A stretch of DNA of 60,144 bases. Source: Deltaproteobacteria bacterium (lineage in GTDB: Bacteria > Desulfobacterota > BSN033 > WVXP01). The notes under the pieces were generated by a model. That model was not told the origin of the DNA, made no database searches, and saw only the letters and a program-made list of their open reading frames with translations. The translations under genes and the position numbers were made by a program. Positions within the stretch are counted from its first letter, which is position 1; each line of letters starts with the position of its first letter. Location of the stretch: assembly GCA_019308905.1 (NCBI GenBank), contig JAFDHF010000013.1:1-60144 (forward strand), given 5' to 3'. This document shows positions 42,722 to 51,026 of the stretch, piece by piece.

Positions 42722-42805
42722 TTGTTTTTCGAGCGGATGCGGGAGATATCTGGGTGAGTCTCGAGTAAGAGTCCAAACCTCCCCTGCCAGCCCGTGTGTT
42801 TTTCG

Positions 42806-42867
42806 CTCCCCTGGGAGGGAGGGGAGTCTCCATGCCGGGTGGGCTATCCCCTCCTATTTCTAGGAGG
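42806..42867 (+). promoter_or_regulatory. pyrE leader with mutually exclusive stems hiding the Shine-Dalgarno
   Basis: Three stems compete in a chain. CTCCCC (42806-42811) pairs with GGGGAG (42821-42826). GGAGGGGA (42818-42825) pairs with TCCCCTCC (42847-42854). CCTCCTA (42850-42856) pairs with TAGGAGG (42861-42867) around a TTTC loop, and this last arm contains the AGGAGG ribosome site of pyrE, nine bases before the ATG. Formation of the middle stem would free the ribosome site and the outer stems would hide it. All pairings are perfect. A purine/pyrimidine-rich stretch makes chance pairing easier, so function is inferred. Confidence 0.55.
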
Positions 42868-42875
42868 CGATCACG

Positions 42876-43565
42876 ATGGTGGACAAATTCCAGGAGATCG
42901 AGCGGCAGATCTGGGAAGAGGAAAAGAGATTCCTCATGAAACAGATCGGGCTCATGCTGGTCCGCAACGAGTCGATCAAGTTCGGCGACTACACATTGAC
43001 TTCCGGCAAGAAGAGTCCCTACTATATCGATCTCAGGCAGACCATCTCCAGCCCCATAACAATGGATTGGATTTCGAACTCGCTGGTCCGCATCATTATC
43101 AACGAGATCGGCAGGGACAAGATCGACAAGATCCTCGGAGTGCCTACGGCGGGAGTTCCCTTTGCAACCATGGTGAGCCAGAAACTCGCCCTTCCACTCA
43201 TTTACTACCGGAAAGCCCGTAAGGAACACGGCGTCCGGAAGAAGATCGAGGGTTCTGTGGAGAGAAACGATCGGGTCCTGATCGTTGACGATCTGATTAC
43301 GACCGGTGAGAGTGTCATAGAGGCTGCCGAGGCCGTCCGGGAACAGGGAGGAATCGCCACCGAGCTGGTCGTTCTCCTGGACCGAGAGCAGGGGGGGAGC
43401 GAGAGGCTGAGGAGGGCCTATGTTGAGCCCCACATCCTCTTCAAGGTATCTGAAGCATTTGCATGGCTCACTCAGGTTGAGTTGCTGAGCCAGGAAGAGT
43501 TCGAAAAGATAACCAACTACATTGAACAAGAAAAGATCAAGAGGGCACAGCAGGAGGAGCCATGA
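42876..43565 (+). CDS. pyrE: Orotate phosphoribosyltransferase
   Basis: 229 residues, somewhat longer than usual through N- and C-terminal charged extensions. KFGDYTLTSGKKSPYYIDLR near 48, LGVPTAGVPFATMV near 88, YYRKARKEHGVRKKIEG near 109 with the flexible-loop Lys, and the PRPP motif VLIVDDLITTGESVIEAA near 130 are present. It couples orotate and PRPP to OMP. It begins the pyr-like group and its translation start is embedded in the leader described at 42806. Confidence 0.95.
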   Translation: MVDKFQEIERQIWEEEKRFLMKQIGLMLVRNESIKFGDYTLTSGKKSPYYIDLRQTISSPITMDWISNSLVRIIINEIGRDKIDKILGVPTAGVPFATMVSQKLALPLIYYRKARKEHGVRKKIEGSVERNDRVLIVDDLITTGESVIEAAEAVREQGGIATELVVLLDREQGGSERLRRAYVEPHILFKVSEAFAWLTQVELLSQEEFEKITNYIEQEKIKRAQQEEP

Positions 43566-43599
43566 AGGCGAGCTGCCCCTGTGGAGAGGAGACCCTTGC

Positions 43600-43986
43600 G
43601 TGTTCCAGTCTCAAATCACCCTTCTCTATTTTCGCAACATCGAGAAGGCATATCGCTTTTTTGAAGAAATCTTACGCCTCAAGGTGCGGATCGATCAGGG
43701 GTACGGAAGAATCTACGAGGTAGCCGGCAATGCCCTGATCGGGGTTATGGACGAAAGGAGGGGGTTTCTGCAATCAGGTTCCGGGAAATCCGTCATGATC
43801 AGCCTGGTCACCGAAGATGTGGATGAGTGGTACGAGGAGCTTCGAAAGAAGGGGGTGAAACTGCTCTCTTCCCCTCTCACAAAGAAGGAGATCGGGATCA
43901 GGTCCTTCCTCTTTGAAGACCCCGAAGGACACGTCCTGGAGATTCAGAAGTTCACAGGCCAGGATCCAAGGCCGGACTCGACATAG
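43600..43986 (+). CDS. VOC-superfamily (glyoxalase/bleomycin-resistance-like) protein
   Basis: 128 residues from GTG 43600, eight bases after GGAGAGGAG; the longer frame starting inside pyrE has no homology. One vicinal-oxygen-chelate module pair is seen: ITLLYFRNIEKAYRFFEEIL near 5, MISLVTEDVDEWYEELRKKG near 67, and FEDPEGHVLEIQKFTG near 107 with the metal-type Glu. Function cannot be assigned. It sits between pyrE and a hydantoinase-type gene, so a role in handling an unstable ring or imine intermediate is only a guess. Confidence 0.8.
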   Translation: MFQSQITLLYFRNIEKAYRFFEEILRLKVRIDQGYGRIYEVAGNALIGVMDERRGFLQSGSGKSVMISLVTEDVDEWYEELRKKGVKLLSSPLTKKEIGIRSFLFEDPEGHVLEIQKFTGQDPRPDST

Positions 43987-44056
43987 TACGAGTAGACGAC
44001 TCGATGGAGCCGAGCCCGGGCACCGGAGACATCCTACTTTCCGAGGAGGATAGACA

Positions 44057-45400
44057 GTGGCACGATACGATAGGCTCATCAAAGGGGGCCGGGTGGTTCG
44101 CGGCTCAGGAATTACCATGGAGGATATTGCGGTCAAAGGAGAAGTCATCGAAGAACTCGGCCCCGGCCTCGATCCGGAAGAGGCAGGGGAGACAATCGAT
44201 GTCTCGGGGAAACTCGTTATGCCCGGCATAATTGATGCTCACATGCACCCGGTCTATCTCGACGACCCGGGAGCCATATCGGTGACGGCTGCCTTCGGTG
44301 GAGTCACCACGGTGATCCATTACGCCTATGCCCGGCCTGGAATGAAACTCACCGAGACCCTGGAGCGTTTCAAGGAGGAATGTCAAGAGAAGTCGCTTCT
44401 GGATTTCGGACTCCACGGGGGGATCTTTGACGCCGCCAATCAGGTCAAGGAGATCCCCGAAGCAATGAAGCTCGGGGTGTCGTCTTTCAAGTTTTTCATG
44501 ACCTATGCGAAGTTGAAATGGATGACCGATGATTACTACCTCGCAGCGGCGATGGATGTTCTGGCTCAGGAGGGCGGGCTCGCCATGGTGCACGCCGAGA
44601 GCGGCCTGGCCATAGACTACCTTGAGGACAAGTACCTGAAGAGCGGGGGGGCCCAGAAGGATGTCTTTCTTAAGACCAGACCGGACGCCCTGGAGGCCGA
44701 GGCGGTCTTTCGTGCCATCTCCATTGCCGAGGTGATGGGGTGCCCTCTCTACGTCGCCCACGTGAGCGCCGGCAGGGGGGTTGCACCGATCCGGAGGGCT
44801 CGGGAGCGAGGACTGAGGGTCTACGCCGAGACATGTCCCCAGTACCTGGCCCTCACCGATGACGAAGTCCGCAGGAAAGGCCCCCTGGCGAAGATAGGAC
44901 CGCCCCTGAGGACAAAGGAGGACAACCACGCCCTCTGGAAGGCGGTTGAAGAGGGTGTTATCGATGTTATCGCGAGCGACCATGCGCCCAAGGACAAGAA
45001 GGCGGACGACGATTTCTTCAAGGCCCCTTTCGGTTCTCCATCCTCGGAGACCCTGCTTACGGTCTCTCATGATGAAGGCGTCAACCGAGGACGAATAGAC
45101 ATCTGTTGCCTGGTCCGCGTGCTGGCCGAAAATCCGGCCCGCATCTTCGGACTCTATCCCAAGAAGGGGGCGATCCAGGAAGGATCGGATGCAGATCTGG
45201 TCGTCTTCGACCCTGCCCTTCCTATGGTCATCTCTCAGGAGACTCAGCACTCCAAGGCGTCTTACACCCTGTACGAGGGGAGAACCTGCCTGGGAGCTCC
45301 GGTGTTGACTTTGCAGCGGGGCAGGGTGGTTCTGAAAGAGGACCGACTCGAAAAAGGACCGGGGACCTCCCAATTTCTACCCATCTCGATCAAAAAGTGA
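44057..45400 (+). CDS. Dihydropyrimidinase/hydantoinase-type cyclic amidohydrolase
   Basis: 447 residues from GTG 44057, seven bases after GAGGAGG. All binuclear-metal ligands are visible: HxH in VMPGIIDAHMHPVY near 55, the carboxylated Lys in VSSFKFFMTYAKLKWM near 145, His in AMVHAESGLAI near 176, His in YVAHVSAGRG near 234, and Asp in VIASDHAPKDKK near 308. The order and the SFKFF box match dihydropyrimidinase, hydantoinase and allantoinase rather than PyrC, which usually shows an HVHLRxPG box. Because pyrB follows 11 bp downstream it could serve as dihydroorotase. Alternatively the cluster opens a ring such as dihydropyrimidine, hydantoin or N-methylhydantoin. Confidence 0.87.
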   Translation: MARYDRLIKGGRVVRGSGITMEDIAVKGEVIEELGPGLDPEEAGETIDVSGKLVMPGIIDAHMHPVYLDDPGAISVTAAFGGVTTVIHYAYARPGMKLTETLERFKEECQEKSLLDFGLHGGIFDAANQVKEIPEAMKLGVSSFKFFMTYAKLKWMTDDYYLAAAMDVLAQEGGLAMVHAESGLAIDYLEDKYLKSGGAQKDVFLKTRPDALEAEAVFRAISIAEVMGCPLYVAHVSAGRGVAPIRRARERGLRVYAETCPQYLALTDDEVRRKGPLAKIGPPLRTKEDNHALWKAVEEGVIDVIASDHAPKDKKADDDFFKAPFGSPSSETLLTVSHDEGVNRGRIDICCLVRVLAENPARIFGLYPKKGAIQEGSDADLVVFDPALPMVISQETQHSKASYTLYEGRTCLGAPVLTLQRGRVVLKEDRLEKGPGTSQFLPISIKK

Positions 45401-45411
45401 CGGAGGTTACG

Positions 45412-46344
45412 ATGACTCATCATTTCAAGGGAAAGCACATTCTCCACGGCGGTCAGTTTTCCAGACAGGATCTGGAAGAGATTATGGAAGTGGCCAGGGG
45501 GTTGGAAGAGAAAGCAGAAGCCCAACAGATTCCCCCTCTCATGAAAGGGAAGATCCTGGCCACCCTTTTCTTTGAGCCGAGTACCCGCACCCGGCTCTCT
45601 TTCGAGGCGGCCATGCACAGGCTCCAGGGGGATGTGATCAGTGTGGCCTCGGCCCAGACTTCATCGGCGGCCAAGGGGGAGACCATTGCGGATACGGCGA
45701 GAACGGTCTCCCAGTATGCCGACGTGATCGTGATCCGGCACCCGAAGATCGGATCAGCCAAGGAAGCAGCCGAGGCAGCCTCTGTTCCCGTTCTCAATGC
45801 AGGGGACGGGGCAGGTCAACATCCCACCCAGGCCCTGCTCGACGTCTATACGATCCAGAAGGAGCTCGGCTCCCTGGAAGGGATCACGGTCTCCCTGGTG
45901 GGGGATCTCAAGTACGGCCGTACGGTTCACGCACTGGTTGAGCTGCTCAGCCTCTACCCCGTCAAACTCGTCTTTGTGTCGCCTGAGAATCTCAAGATGC
46001 CGGTGGAGATCACCGAAAAGCTCAGGCAAAAGGGGGTCCAAGTCACGGAGACCGATAATCTCGGCGAGGCCCTGGCCGCGAGCGACCTCCTCTATGTGAC
46101 GCGAATCCAGAAGGAACGATTTTCCGACCTATCCGAGTACGAAAAGATCAAAGGGACCTATGTGATCAGCGATCGGTTGCTCAGGGAGGCGAAGAAGGAG
46201 CCCACCATCATGCATCCCCTCCCGAGGGTCGACGAGATCACCACAGACGTGGACGCCCATCCTGGGGCAGCCTATTTCCGGCAAGTACGAAACGGGATCT
46301 TCGTGAGAATGGCTCTCCTGGCCATGGTGACCGGCGCGGCTTGA
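45412..46344 (+). CDS. pyrB: Aspartate carbamoyltransferase catalytic subunit
   Basis: 310 residues from ATG 45412, five bases after GGAGG. FFEPSTRTRLSFEAAMHRL near 47 (carbamoyl-phosphate site), GDGAGQHPTQALLDVYTI near 127, GDLKYGRTVHALVELL near 162, and MHPLPRVDEITTDVDAHPGA near 265 are the canonical ATCase motifs, including the Lys-containing 80s loop (SSAAKGETIADT near 83). It makes carbamoylaspartate from aspartate and carbamoyl phosphate. No pyrI regulatory chain is present. Its stop overlaps an alternative TTG start of the CarB-like gene. Confidence 0.96.
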   Translation: MTHHFKGKHILHGGQFSRQDLEEIMEVARGLEEKAEAQQIPPLMKGKILATLFFEPSTRTRLSFEAAMHRLQGDVISVASAQTSSAAKGETIADTARTVSQYADVIVIRHPKIGSAKEAAEAASVPVLNAGDGAGQHPTQALLDVYTIQKELGSLEGITVSLVGDLKYGRTVHALVELLSLYPVKLVFVSPENLKMPVEITEKLRQKGVQVTETDNLGEALAASDLLYVTRIQKERFSDLSEYEKIKGTYVISDRLLREAKKEPTIMHPLPRVDEITTDVDAHPGAAYFRQVRNGIFVRMALLAMVTGAA

Positions 46345-46370
46345 GTTCTCAGCAGAAAGGAAGGGGGGTT

Positions 46371-49300
46371 ATGAGTCGCTCCGAGGGTCCGAGAAAATTG
46401 ATGGTAACGGGTGCCGGGCCATGCCGTATAGGCCAGGGAAGAGAATACGACAACTTCTCCTACCAGGTCCTTTCGGTCCTTGCAGAGAAAGGCATTCGGG
46501 CGGTCACGATCAGTGACGACCCTGTCTCGATTCTGACAGATCCGGACCTCCTTTGCTCTGTCTATGTTGAACCCCTGACCATGGAGACGGTGGAAAAGGT
46601 CTTTGCCCTTGAAAGACCGGACGGGATGCTCCAGGTCTTGGGGGACCAGAATACGATTAACCTCACGGTTTTCTCCGATCGGGAGGGAATCCTCGATCGG
46701 TATGGGATAAAGGTCTTCGGCAGCTCCCCCGGCTCTCTGATGAAGGCCGAGGACAGGGAGCTTCTCACGGCCACCCTCAGGTCCCTTCCGGTGAGAATGG
46801 CGGAGGGGAGGTTGGTCACGACCCTTGCTGAGAGTGTGAGGGTGGCACGAGACCTGACCTATCCGGTCTTCCTGAGGCCGCTTTTCGCACCGAAGGGTAT
46901 TGGTGGATTCATCTCGTACAACATGGAGGAGACCAAAACCCTTGCTGCAAGGGCCTTCGGGTTGAGTCCGGTGGGTGAGGTCGTGGTTGAGAAGGCTCTT
47001 GTTGGCTGGAAGGAGATAGAGTTCGAAGTCCTGAGAGACGCTTCGGGCAAGACCGCGGCTCTTGCCTCCTTCGAGAACCTAGATCCTCTGGGAATCCATA
47101 CCGGGGACAGCCTTTCGGTCTATCCATTCCAGACCGTTCAGCGGCGGGTGGTGGAGGAGCTCAGAATCCTCTCCCAGGATATTGTACAGGCTCTGGATAT
47201 TATCGGTTGCGCCAACATTCAGTACGGGTTCGATCCGGAATCCCGGGAGTCGGTCCTTGTCGATGTCAGCCCGGGGCTCACGAGGGATGCTGCCCTGCTT
47301 TCAGGAGCAACCGGCCTGAGACTGGCCGACATGGCCACCAGGCTGGCCCTCGGCGACAGTCTGGAAGATCTCCTGGGACCGGACCGGGAAGCCGCTCTGA
47401 AGGACCTCGAGACCGGCGGTCATTTTTTCGCCTTGAAGGTTCCATGCTTTGCGGCGGAGATGCTCTCCGATTCGAACCTGGCCCTGAATGCCTCGATGAA
47501 ATCCATAGGCAACTCGCTCAGTTTCGGTGCCTCCTTCAAAGAGGCATTTGTGAAGGGCACCTGGCCCCTGAGAAGCCGGGGTGGCTCTCTTCTTGACAGG
47601 GTTGATCCCCGCGAGATTGTCCAGCATATTGCCATTCCCTCCCCCTGGAGGGTGCTCTACATCCAGGAGGCCTTCAGACAGGGGATGGAGCTTGATGAGA
47701 TCCACGCACTCACACGGATCGATCGGTTCTATCTGAAACACCTGCTGGAACTGACCGTTCAAGAGTCGAAGATACGGCAGAACCTGAGGGAATCCATCGA
47801 TCAGGGTGATGAAAAGAGGATCTCTTCCGCCCTTTCAAAGGCAAAGGAGGTGGGGTTTTACGACAGCGACATTGCCCGCCTGATTGGAACATCCACCGAG
47901 GTATTCACGCGAACAAGGCATCAATCAGGGGCTCTTCCCCGTTTCAGGTTTGTGGGTGTAGGGAAGGGAGAGATAGAACCCAAGACCAGGGCTTTTCTCA
48001 CTTACGGGAAAAAACAGGATGTCCTGCCTTCGAGGAAGAAGGGCAAGACCAGGATTTTGGTACTCGGTGGGGGAACCATCCACCCACCCTTGGGTTCGGA
48101 AGTGGACGACTCCTGTGCCAGTGCTCTCCGGGTGATTCGGGAAGAGGGCCATGAGGTCGTCCTTCTTGACAACTGCCCCGAGACGGTCCGTTTTTTCGAC
48201 GGACTCTATGACAGAGCGTATGTTGAGCCTCTCAATCAGGAGACTCTGGGCCGGATTCTATCAATGGAAGAGCCGGAAGGGGTAATCACCCAGTTCGGCG
48301 GGGACATCTCACTCTCTCAATCTTCGTGGGTCGAGGGCTCGGGCTACCGGGTATTGGGTACCCCGGTCTCCAGTCTTCAGACCGTGATGGATCTCGACCT
48401 CCAGGCGCGGTTCCTCGACGGGCTGGGTCTCACATTTCCATCGACAAAGCTTGTGGTAGATCCGGAAGAGGTCCTCGTCAAGTCACGAACCTTGGGCTTC
48501 CCCCTTATCATGACTGCTAGGGGGAGACACGGTGCGGCTCTGTCCAGGATCCTTTACGACGAGGAAAATCTCCAGAGGTTCATGGCATCCGGTATCACCA
48601 TCTCGCCTGCGAGTCCTGTGATTCTCAAGGAGTTTTCAGAGAATGCGATTCGATTCGAGGTAAACGCCCTGGCAGACGGTCGAGCGGTGTTTGTAGGACC
48701 CATCATCGAACATATCGAGGGGACCTCGATCAGCCCCATGGACAGCACGTGGGTTCTGCCTTCTCTGACCGTGGACTTGGAAATTTCCGACAAAGTCCGG
48801 ACCAATACGATCAGAATGGCCCAGGGACTCGAGATCCAGGGCCTATTGAACGTTCACTACTACTTGAAAGACGAGGAGCTCGGTGTCCTGGAGATCCATC
48901 CAAGGGTCTCTGACACCCTTGCCTTTACGAGTCGGATTCTCGGGATCCCCCTTGCAAAAGCGGCGGCGAAACTCGTTTTGGGCAAGAGTCTCAGGCAGGT
49001 CGGCTTGAGCCACGAGGTTGAACCATCGAGCATAGCCGTCAAACAGGCCGTCCTTCCACTGGATCGCTTTCCCGAGATAGATCCGGTTCTTGGGCCCCAG
49101 CCAAGGTCGACCGGTCAGGTGATGGGAATCGGCGAAACCTTTGGTTCCGCCTTTGCAAAATCCCAGATCTCCATCGGGCAGCCCCTTCCCCTTGAGGGTA
49201 AGGCCTTTATCAGTGTGAGGAATCAAGACAAGCGGCCCATTGTTTTTATTGCCGCGAAGCTCCTCGATCTCGGCTTTTCCCTTATCGCCACGGAGGGGAC

Positions 49301-49613
49301 GGCAAAGGCTCTCGGCAGACACGGACTGAGGGTGGAGAGCGTTTACAAGATAGCCGAGGGAAGGCCCGATGTGGTGGATCTTATCAAGAACGGTGAGATT
49401 CATCTCATCATCAATACACCCAGAGGTGAGCGGCCGAGAAGGGACCTCATGGAGATCAGATCGCAGGCAGTGGCAAACGGAGTGCCCTGTATTACGACCC
49501 TCTCGGGAGCCTCGGCCGCTGTTTTTGGTATCCAGGATCTGAAGAGAAAGCCTCTCGAACCCAAGGGCCTGAAGGAATACCAGCCTGCGGGGCCTATTCT
49601 GAAGGTCTCCTGA
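46371..49613 (+). CDS. CarB-like protein (carbamoyl phosphate synthetase large chain homologue) with altered metal ligands
   Basis: 1080 residues from ATG 46371, close to GGAAGGGGGG; a TTG at 46341 is the alternative. It has the full CarB layout: two homologous ATP-grasp halves (about 10-400 and 555-940), an oligomerisation region, and a C-terminal MGS-like allosteric domain (SVRNQDKRPIVFIAAKLLDL, then EGRPDVVDLIKNGEIHLIIN). The catalytic metal ligands are changed. In the first half Gln284 is kept, but Asp298 and Ser300 replace the Glu and Asn of VIEMNPRVS (here VLVDVSPGLT). In the second half His829, Glu841 and His843 replace Gln829, Glu841 and Asn843 of E. coli CarB (here LEIHPRVSD). The glycine-rich loops also differ (RPLFAPKGIGGF for RPSFTMGGSGGG). 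No carA lies nearby. It is unlikely to be a normal carbamoyl phosphate synthetase; a regulatory, channel or altered ligase role is possible. Confidence 0.85.
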   Translation: MSRSEGPRKLMVTGAGPCRIGQGREYDNFSYQVLSVLAEKGIRAVTISDDPVSILTDPDLLCSVYVEPLTMETVEKVFALERPDGMLQVLGDQNTINLTVFSDREGILDRYGIKVFGSSPGSLMKAEDRELLTATLRSLPVRMAEGRLVTTLAESVRVARDLTYPVFLRPLFAPKGIGGFISYNMEETKTLAARAFGLSPVGEVVVEKALVGWKEIEFEVLRDASGKTAALASFENLDPLGIHTGDSLSVYPFQTVQRRVVEELRILSQDIVQALDIIGCANIQYGFDPESRESVLVDVSPGLTRDAALLSGATGLRLADMATRLALGDSLEDLLGPDREAALKDLETGGHFFALKVPCFAAEMLSDSNLALNASMKSIGNSLSFGASFKEAFVKGTWPLRSRGGSLLDRVDPREIVQHIAIPSPWRVLYIQEAFRQGMELDEIHALTRIDRFYLKHLLELTVQESKIRQNLRESIDQGDEKRISSALSKAKEVGFYDSDIARLIGTSTEVFTRTRHQSGALPRFRFVGVGKGEIEPKTRAFLTYGKKQDVLPSRKKGKTRILVLGGGTIHPPLGSEVDDSCASALRVIREEGHEVVLLDNCPETVRFFDGLYDRAYVEPLNQETLGRILSMEEPEGVITQFGGDISLSQSSWVEGSGYRVLGTPVSSLQTVMDLDLQARFLDGLGLTFPSTKLVVDPEEVLVKSRTLGFPLIMTARGRHGAALSRILYDEENLQRFMASGITISPASPVILKEFSENAIRFEVNALADGRAVFVGPIIEHIEGTSISPMDSTWVLPSLTVDLEISDKVRTNTIRMAQGLEIQGLLNVHYYLKDEELGVLEIHPRVSDTLAFTSRILGIPLAKAAAKLVLGKSLRQVGLSHEVEPSSIAVKQAVLPLDRFPEIDPVLGPQPRSTGQVMGIGETFGSAFAKSQISIGQPLPLEGKAFISVRNQDKRPIVFIAAKLLDLGFSLIATEGTAKALGRHGLRVESVYKIAEGRPDVVDLIKNGEIHLIINTPRGERPRRDLMEIRSQAVANGVPCITTLSGASAAVFGIQDLKRKPLEPKGLKEYQPAGPILKVS

Positions 49614-49632
49614 CACCGGGGTGTTCCTTGGC

Positions 49633-50586
49633 TCAGGTCACGATCCGAGTCCCTATCTTCCCCTTCAATGCCTCATGGGCACTTCCCAGGCTGGTGATGA
49701 TCGCGGTCTTCCCGGCCCCCTCTACAAAACGGAGAGCCGCCTCCACCTTGGGCCCCATGCTCCCGTCAGGAAAGTGTCCTTCTTCTCGATAACTTTTCAA
49801 CTCGGCGACGGAGACCTCCCTGAGAGCCACCTGATCAGGCTGGCCAAAACGGATCATGACGGATTCGACATCGGTGAGGATGAGAAGAAGATCTGCACCG
49901 ATGTCCTGTGCAAGGCGCTGAGCAGCCAGATCCTTGTCAATCACCGCTTCCACACCCTCGAGTCTGCCTTCTCCCCGCCTGACAACCGGGATCCCCCCTC
50001 CGCCGCAGGCGATCACGACAACCCCTGAATCGATCAGGTTCAGGATGGCCTCTCTCTCCACAATCTCCTTGGGATCGGGAGAAGGCACAACCTTTCTCCA
50101 CCCCTTGCCCTTCTGTTCCACCCATCGCTCTCCCTTCAGCTTCATCTCCTTTTCGGCGTAATCCCTGCTGTAGAACGGCCCAACAGGCTTGGTAGGATGC
50201 CGAAAGGCCCTGTCATCCTCATCGACCCTGACCTGGGTGATCAGGGACGCAACGGTTCTCGTCTTGCCCAGCCTGAGCAGTTCCGCTCTCAGCGAACGCT
50301 GTATCATGTAACCTATCAGTCCTTGGCTCTCCGCCCCGCAGACATCCAGGGGCATGGCCGGCACCCTATCCTTGCCCGCCTCGTTCTGGATTAGAATGTT
50401 CCCCACCTGGGGCCCGTTGCCATGAGTGATCACCACCTGATACCACTGGGTGATCATCGAGGCCAGGCGTTTACAGGTCTCTTCCACATTCCGCTGCTGT
50501 TCCTCGATCGTTCCCTTTTCGTGGCTCCTCAGTATGGCATTCCCCCCGAGGGCGACGACGATCCTCTTCTTCAGTGCCCCGTCCAT
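49633..50586 (-). CDS. arcC: Carbamate kinase (second copy)
   Basis: 317 residues from ATG 50586, six bases after AGGAGG. RIVVALGGNAILRSHEKGT near 8, VVITHGNGPQVGNILIQNEA near 51, GLIGYMIQRSL near 88, VVVIACGGGGIPVVRRGEGR near 190, VIDKDLAAQRLAQDIGADLL near 213 and GHFPDGSMGPKVEAALRFVE near 269 are canonical. It shares the same motifs as the copy at 16046 but is clearly divergent. It points toward the CarB-like gene, with stops 19 bp apart, so it is not in the same transcript but is the immediate neighbour of the ATCase cluster. Confidence 0.95.
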   Translation of the reverse strand: MDGALKKRIVVALGGNAILRSHEKGTIEEQQRNVEETCKRLASMITQWYQVVITHGNGPQVGNILIQNEAGKDRVPAMPLDVCGAESQGLIGYMIQRSLRAELLRLGKTRTVASLITQVRVDEDDRAFRHPTKPVGPFYSRDYAEKEMKLKGERWVEQKGKGWRKVVPSPDPKEIVEREAILNLIDSGVVVIACGGGGIPVVRRGEGRLEGVEAVIDKDLAAQRLAQDIGADLLLILTDVESVMIRFGQPDQVALREVSVAELKSYREEGHFPDGSMGPKVEAALRFVEGAGKTAIITSLGSAHEALKGKIGTRIVT

Positions 50587-50714
50587 AGGTTTCCTCCTGG
50601 TTTCTTCTCTGGAACCTCCAATATCTCACAAAGAGAGCCTGGACTCAATACGGAAAACGGTGTGGTGACCCTATCAGGGTTGGCTGGTGGGCAGTTCCTG
50701 CCCCTTCCCCGGGA

Positions 50715-50844
50715 ACACGACTCACGAACACGAATCACGACTCACGAATCACGACTCACGAATCACGACTCACGAACACGACTCACGACCCACGAACACG
50801 ACCCACGAACACGACTCACGACCCACGAACACGACTCACGAACC
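50715..50844. repeat. Intergenic short tandem repeat (CACGA-based)
   Basis: About 130 bases made of variants of a 7-9 base unit: CACGACT, CACGAAT, CACGAACA and CACGACC, repeated about 16 times and organised in larger imperfect blocks of 15-18 bases. It lies in the 440-bp gap between divergent arcC2 and the cupin gene. There are no unique spacers, so it is not a CRISPR array. The rest of the gap holds a promoter at 50876 and no gene. Confidence 0.9.
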
Positions 50845-50875
50845 ACATGTCGCGAGACTCTTCTCAGCCACTGCG

Positions 50876-50904
50876 TTGACAAGGAGGCTGGAATTTGCTA
50901 ATTC
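50876..50904 (+). promoter_or_regulatory. Sigma70-like promoter for the cupin gene
   Basis: TTGACA (50876-50881) is followed after exactly 17 bases by TAATTC (50899-50904). It lies 32 bases after the tandem repeat and about 120 bp before the cupin start. The direct neighbourhood of a perfect -35 and the repeat means repeat length could affect this promoter. Confidence 0.55.
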
Positions 50905-51026
50905 CTCTCCCGGAGGTCGGGTCTCGGTTGAGAGTCGAGAAGAGGGTCTGCAAGTGAGGGACACCCGGGGTGTTCAAGACCTCGACACGAGGCTGGACCT
51001 ATTCTGAGGGAGAGGAGAAGACGAGG

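Noticed and set aside
44105-45373. Antisense frame of 422 codons opposite the hydantoinase gene
   Set aside because: All metal ligands and the operon order support the plus-strand gene; the reverse is a shadow.
50715-50844. CRISPR array
   Set aside because: The repeated units are 7-9 bases, contiguous and without spacers, and no cas gene is near.
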